Part shown: positions 60,190 through 64,000 of the stretch, piece after piece
Position numbering within the stretch: position 1 is the stretch's first letter
Layout: every line of letters begins with the position of its first letter
Assembly: GCA_021234535.1 (NCBI GenBank)
Contig: SFZH01000008.1
Location: forward strand, 4,774,001-4,838,000
Origin: Stichopus chloronotus
Lineage: Eukaryota; Echinodermata; Holothuroidea; Aspidochirotida; Stichopodidae
Direction of reading: 5' to 3'
DNA: 64,000 nt
Program-made: the position numbers and the translations under genes
Notes under the pieces: model-generated
Databases searched by the model: none
Told to the model about the DNA's origin: nothing
The model's input: the letters and a program-made list of their open reading frames with translations, nothing else

Positions 60190-60462
60190 TCATATACTGA
60201 CTGTGTTTAACAACTCGATGTCACACTGAATGGGCCGAAGATAAATCTTTTCCTGGCGTTCAGCTGTCTTCAAGTTTGGAGCAGTGAATCCACCGTCGGG
60301 CAAAGGGATCGCTCGAAATTGCTTTGATGAACCGTTTGCTTTCAGGTACTCGAATCCGTCAGCCTGACGCAGTTTCGGAAAGTAGTTGCATATAATGTAC
60401 ATTACTTCAGTTGGAGAAGCATCCGATGGCAGCTCGATCCTCTTTTCCCCCCAGTCCACACT
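60190..60462 (-). CDS. Exon-like ORF, G2E3-like N-terminal domain (tentative), copy 2
   Basis: The translated product is identical to that at 52449-52721, so no coding change has accumulated since the duplication. See that entry for domain evidence. Confidence 0.4.
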   Translation of the reverse strand, partial: SVDWGEKRIELPSDASPTEVMYIICNYFPKLRQADGFEYLKANGSSKQFRAIPLPDGGFTAPNLKTAERQEKIYLRPIQCDIELLNTVSI

Positions 60463-61015
60463 CTGATATGAATATGGACCAAATACATACACACATAATG
60501 TTGATGTTTCAAAGATTTATGACACTGCATTTATTTTAATAGGTTAGTCGTTATTTATGGGACTTCTGTGTGTCAATACAAAAATTAGCGCAAGGCAAAA
60601 ACAGTGATTAAATGGTCTCTCAATACTCGTGATCATTGTTCTCAACTTGTATATCATCTCAGTGTGTATGAATGAATTAGTTATATTTTAAATTCGAACA
60701 AACAGGCAATTCAATAAGAAGTGACCTGTTCTCTGAAACAAAAGTGGACGATTTGTGCGACTAAACAGCGACCTTTGCGTCTGCGACCAATATAGTCACA
60801 GACGGCAAAATCTCTCCCTGTATACTACGTAAGCTCATAGGAATGAAACAATGAGCAGGAACTTACAGTAGACCTGCTGGACAGACACATCACAGTAAGA
60901 CACAGTGTGACAGACTTTCTTCTACTGCCTCTGTGACCTGGGTGTAAGATTTGTTACAAATCTTTATATTTTCTGTTTTTCTTTATATAGCGCCACAATT
61001 TGTTTTAAGTTGTTC

Positions 61016-61045
61016 CAGAGCCGTATATCTGTATATACGGCTCTG
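61016..61045. repeat. Perfect 13-bp-arm hairpin, copy 2
   Basis: Same arms and loop as 53275-53304. Confidence 0.8.
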
Positions 61046-61708
61046 AGTTGTTCTGTTCTTGGACTGGCTACAATGTTGTCTCGCTATGTAAGTACCGTGC
61101 TTGTCGGATGATCGACTGTTACACGCTCTTGTTTTAATGTTCAGTGAATATGAATTCTAATTTCATGCTATAAATCGTTTGTGTCAATGCCAATTACCTG
61201 GAAATTGTTGAGCTCAGCGTACTGCTGTGTGGTGTACATAAGTGGTGTAGCCTATCGTTGTAACCTATCAGTTTTGTTCTCTTGAGTGTGCATTGGCGAT
61301 AAATTGTTGTCACGTTTACACCTGCTGCTTTAGATGATGGTTCTTTCTTTTCTTTTAAAGTTACGTCAAAGTAAGTGCACAGGTAATTCAGAGGTCGCGT
61401 GCACTATTTGTTTCATGATAATTATTCAGGATTTTGTACGAGTTGAGGAGACATATTGTTGTATTGGACGGATATGGCAGGCAGTCATTATACATGTACA
61501 GGTCAAGTAATGGCTCATGAATATTCATATGTACTGTGAGGATGTGTGTTTTTGTGATGTTTATACCTATCTAAGCTTTGTAATTTGCATTGAAAGTATG
61601 GGATTTTTGTCAGTTTATGATAAATCTCAGTGTATATTATAGTCATTGAGTGCATCGTTTGAGATTGATTATTGTTTGTTTATATCTCAGGCGAAAGGAT
61701 TCTGTTAA

Positions 61709-63183
61709 ATGATAATTTCTCAATTTCATGGCTCAGTTTTTCATTAATATAGGTTTACTTTTTACCAAATCAGAATCATTATTTGTCTTTCTTGCTATTG
61801 AAACTACTACAGTGTGGGGACTGGGCTCATTGTTTTCACATGCATCTATTGTTTGGATTTTGGTCTTGACTTTCTTTAGAGCGGTATACAACTTAATTCG
61901 GTTAGTCCTATTTTTTCTGTTTTAAGAAACTAGGTCAAAAGTAACAAAACAAACTAAATATAACTATATGACTGTGGTCATTCATTCAACTTCTAGTCCC
62001 ACCATGACCAACCCCCAAGACTACCCTAATATACGGTATATACATAATACATGTTTGTGAATAAGCTAGGCTTCGTTTAACACAAGTTAATTCTCAAGTT
62101 CTTGTGTTTAGAGATGCATTGTACCTGTAGTTTTCAAAACTTATGTCGTCTTTCAATATCGTATTTTTGTATTGTTTTCCTTCGTGCAAATATTTGTAAT
62201 TTAATCGCGGCGTGTTTGAGAAGTTTTGTCTTATACTAATTTTTTTTAACCTTAGAATTTTGTCTTATACTAATTTTTTTTAACCTTAGAATTTCATGGG
62301 GGGGGGAGTGGGGGAAAGATATAATTCTGGGAGCTCCCGCCCCCTCCCCCCCCCCCCCGCTGGTTACGCCACTGCATGAGAACGTCTACTCGTGAGTAAC
62401 TGCTCATGAGAACATACTGGCTTACACGCTAGTGCATCACTCTTAAACAGTTGTACTGTGTTTTTTCTTCTGTTAAGCCCTTACGTATGTTTTGTATGTA
62501 TAAGTAAGTATAATATTCAACATCATATCGTAATTGTTATTATTGTAATTGAACAAACTGAGAGAAACTTAACAAAACTGCGTCTTCATCTTTTAACGTA
62601 TCTGTTCAACTTCTGTGTCGACCGACGGACTTCTGCCAAGGTCTGTAGACATACACATTCTCAAGTATTGTAATGCCCCATGAACTTAAAACTGCTCGCT
62701 CTCTCTAAAACCCAGGGAAAAACCTGACTTTTCCTGTGCTATGATTAAGTGCTTTCAACTTGCAAATGGTAGAGCTACCCAGTACCCATCATCTAGTCCC
62801 TCATAGGCAGAAATCCAAAGGGGGTGGAGGGATATAGCCCTCCACTTTTAGGGGCTGCTCACATTCATTTTCATGTTTTATGTAACACATTCCTCTGAAC
62901 TGTTTAATTGTTCAAAACTTCAGAGCAATTTCTGTGACTGCACCCTACTGTATTTGCAATTTGTGTGGTTATTCATTGCTCAGCTTGCACCCTTTAGCAT
63001 CATGCAGCTTCGTGGTTACGTGTTAACGTACTCACTGGTACGTGCACACATGCATACTGAGGTTGTAACAGCAGCTCTGTTACGTAGCATCTCCCCGGTT
63101 AGTTATTCTATATGCAGCAAAAAGCAAGTGGATCAAGCATGTATGATTATATTTAGCCTACTGACTTTTTAACTTTCAACATC
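61709..63183. other. Unassigned sequence with small repeats
   Basis: A 34-bp unit (starting TTTTGTCTTATACTAATTTT) is repeated twice in tandem at 62224-62291. G-rich (62296-62316) and C-rich (62338-62359) runs face each other, followed by GCTGGTTACGCCACTGC, a word common at ends of dispersed repeats. No gene seen. Confidence 0.4.
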
Positions 63184-63540
63184 ACAAAAGAAACTAGAAA
63201 GCCAAAAGGCTTAGTGATCCCTTGCCTCATGATATATATTGTAACAAACATGAATCGCCCACATGACAAGCATGAGATCCCACACAGTTATCCTACTTGA
63301 GATACCATCTTAGTAAGGTCAAAACCTTTTGAAATCTCGTGACCCAAAATGACCTTTCACCTCCACTTAAAACAATAGGGATCACCTACCCTATATGGCC
63401 ATCAACATGCTAAATATGAACAATTCACAAACTAAGTATAAGATCCCTCTTATTTATCACCCTTAAAATATCATGCATACAAGGTTTTGACCTTTTGTCA
63501 CCCCAAATAACCTTTGACCTACACAAACATGAGAAAACTC
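63184..63540 (+). mobile_element. Family A element, 5' end plus about two units
   Basis: The 5' end (AACTAGAAAGCCAAAAGGCT, then TAGTGATCCCTTGCC) is almost identical for more than 60 bp to 631-700. Two core units follow with TGACCTTTCACCTCCAC and AACCTTTGACCTACAC. The copy stops near 63540 without CA tract or hairpin. Confidence 0.6.
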
Positions 63541-64000
63541 CCAAACGGATATGATGCTGCAGGGGAACAAATTATATTTTGTAGTGTCTAATAACTTGAT
63601 AAAAAGGTAAACATGTTTATTTAATCAAAATTATAGCACTTTATTTTGTCGAGTTACAGCTATTGGTGCAGATCTTTCATATTTGATTTTTTGGCATGAT
63701 GCCCTTCCCAATGGCTATGAGGTCCTTGAAAATTAGCAAAAACTGATATTCCTATTAAACAAGAATCTAGCATGACTTGCAATTTTGCCTTTAGTCTACT
63801 TAAAGACACAACACACAGTACAAGTTTCCCTGGTTTGATACACAGTAGTCATTTGTTTAAAGCTTACCTGAACTACTGTAAAGTGAAATAGGGCATTTAG
63901 AATACACCAACATGGCATACAAAGAAATTCACCTTAACCATTGTTAAACCATTCACTCTCATCAATAAATATCTGTAAAAGCTTCATCTCCTCAAAACAT
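63541..64000. other. AT-rich window end
   Basis: No gene or repeat recognised. Confidence 0.35.

Larger units (their letters stand above)
59158..61708 (+). repeat. Large direct duplication, copy 2
   Basis: Nearly identical to 51444-54107. It starts abruptly in the middle of a family B unit, immediately after the integrase tail and purine-rich tract. It carries the same antisense ORF and hairpin. A deletion of about 130 bp relative to copy 1 lies near 61206-61212. It ends at GGATTCTGTTAA, after which the two contexts differ. Confidence 0.85.

Noticed and set aside
51444..61708. Reading the 2.6-kb direct repeats as BEL/Pao LTRs
   Set aside because: The left border lies inside a family B unit that continues upstream, no TG...CA ends or target duplication were found, and the repeats look far younger than the interior. 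A purine-rich tract before copy 2 keeps the idea barely alive.

Overview
The window looks like eukaryotic, AT-rich, gene-poor DNA dominated by repeats. Short exons have GT/AG splice sites. There are decayed retroelements of the CR1/jockey and BEL/Pao types, hAT-like and TTAA-target elements, (CA)n tracts, and large amounts of a tandem repeat built from TGACCT words. Together these suggest an invertebrate animal, most likely a marine deuterostome such as an echinoderm. The assignment is an inference from the repeat and retroelement content; no single-copy marker settles it.

Layout. 0.3-12.6 kb: a 212-bp inverted-repeat element, a 1.0-kb hAT-like element, and a series of elements with tandem-repeat cores (families A and B). 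13.2-18.9 kb: three exons of a minus-strand host gene (acidic Ser/Thr-rich region, then coiled coil), interrupted by more family A arrays. 19.6-23.2 kb: four copies of a GC-rich motif and a 2.2-kb hAT-like element with 8-bp target duplications. 23.2-33.3 kb: mostly unassigned sequence, family C/D elements, a candidate plus-strand exon, a GCCCAATTGGG tandem array and an Asn/Asp-repeat ORF. 33.6-40.4 kb: exons of an integrase-core (DDE) gene in which the second catalytic Asp position reads Tyr. 43.9-47.3 kb: a dead CR1/jockey-type LINE on the minus strand. 47.4-51.7 kb: more A and B elements. 51.4-61.7 kb: a near-identical direct duplication of about 2.6 kb flanking a decayed BEL/Pao element, which itself carries a 364-bp TTAA-flanked insertion. 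61.7-64 kb: low-information sequence and another family A 5' end.

The most distinctive feature is the class of elements with a tandem core. Their 5' end carries a short word (for example TGATTCCTTGCC) that pairs with a hairpin at the 3' end (TTCCTTGCC...GGCAAGGAATC). Between the ends lie several units of about 145 bp and then a (CA)n tract. This resembles the HINE/DINE-1 type of non-autonomous Helentron. The core units carry TGACCT repeats spaced 10, 10 and 7 bases apart, which is the DR4-DR4-DR1 layout of nuclear-receptor half-sites. All arrays read in the same direction. I saw no complete intact protein-coding gene, rRNA, tRNA or CRISPR array.
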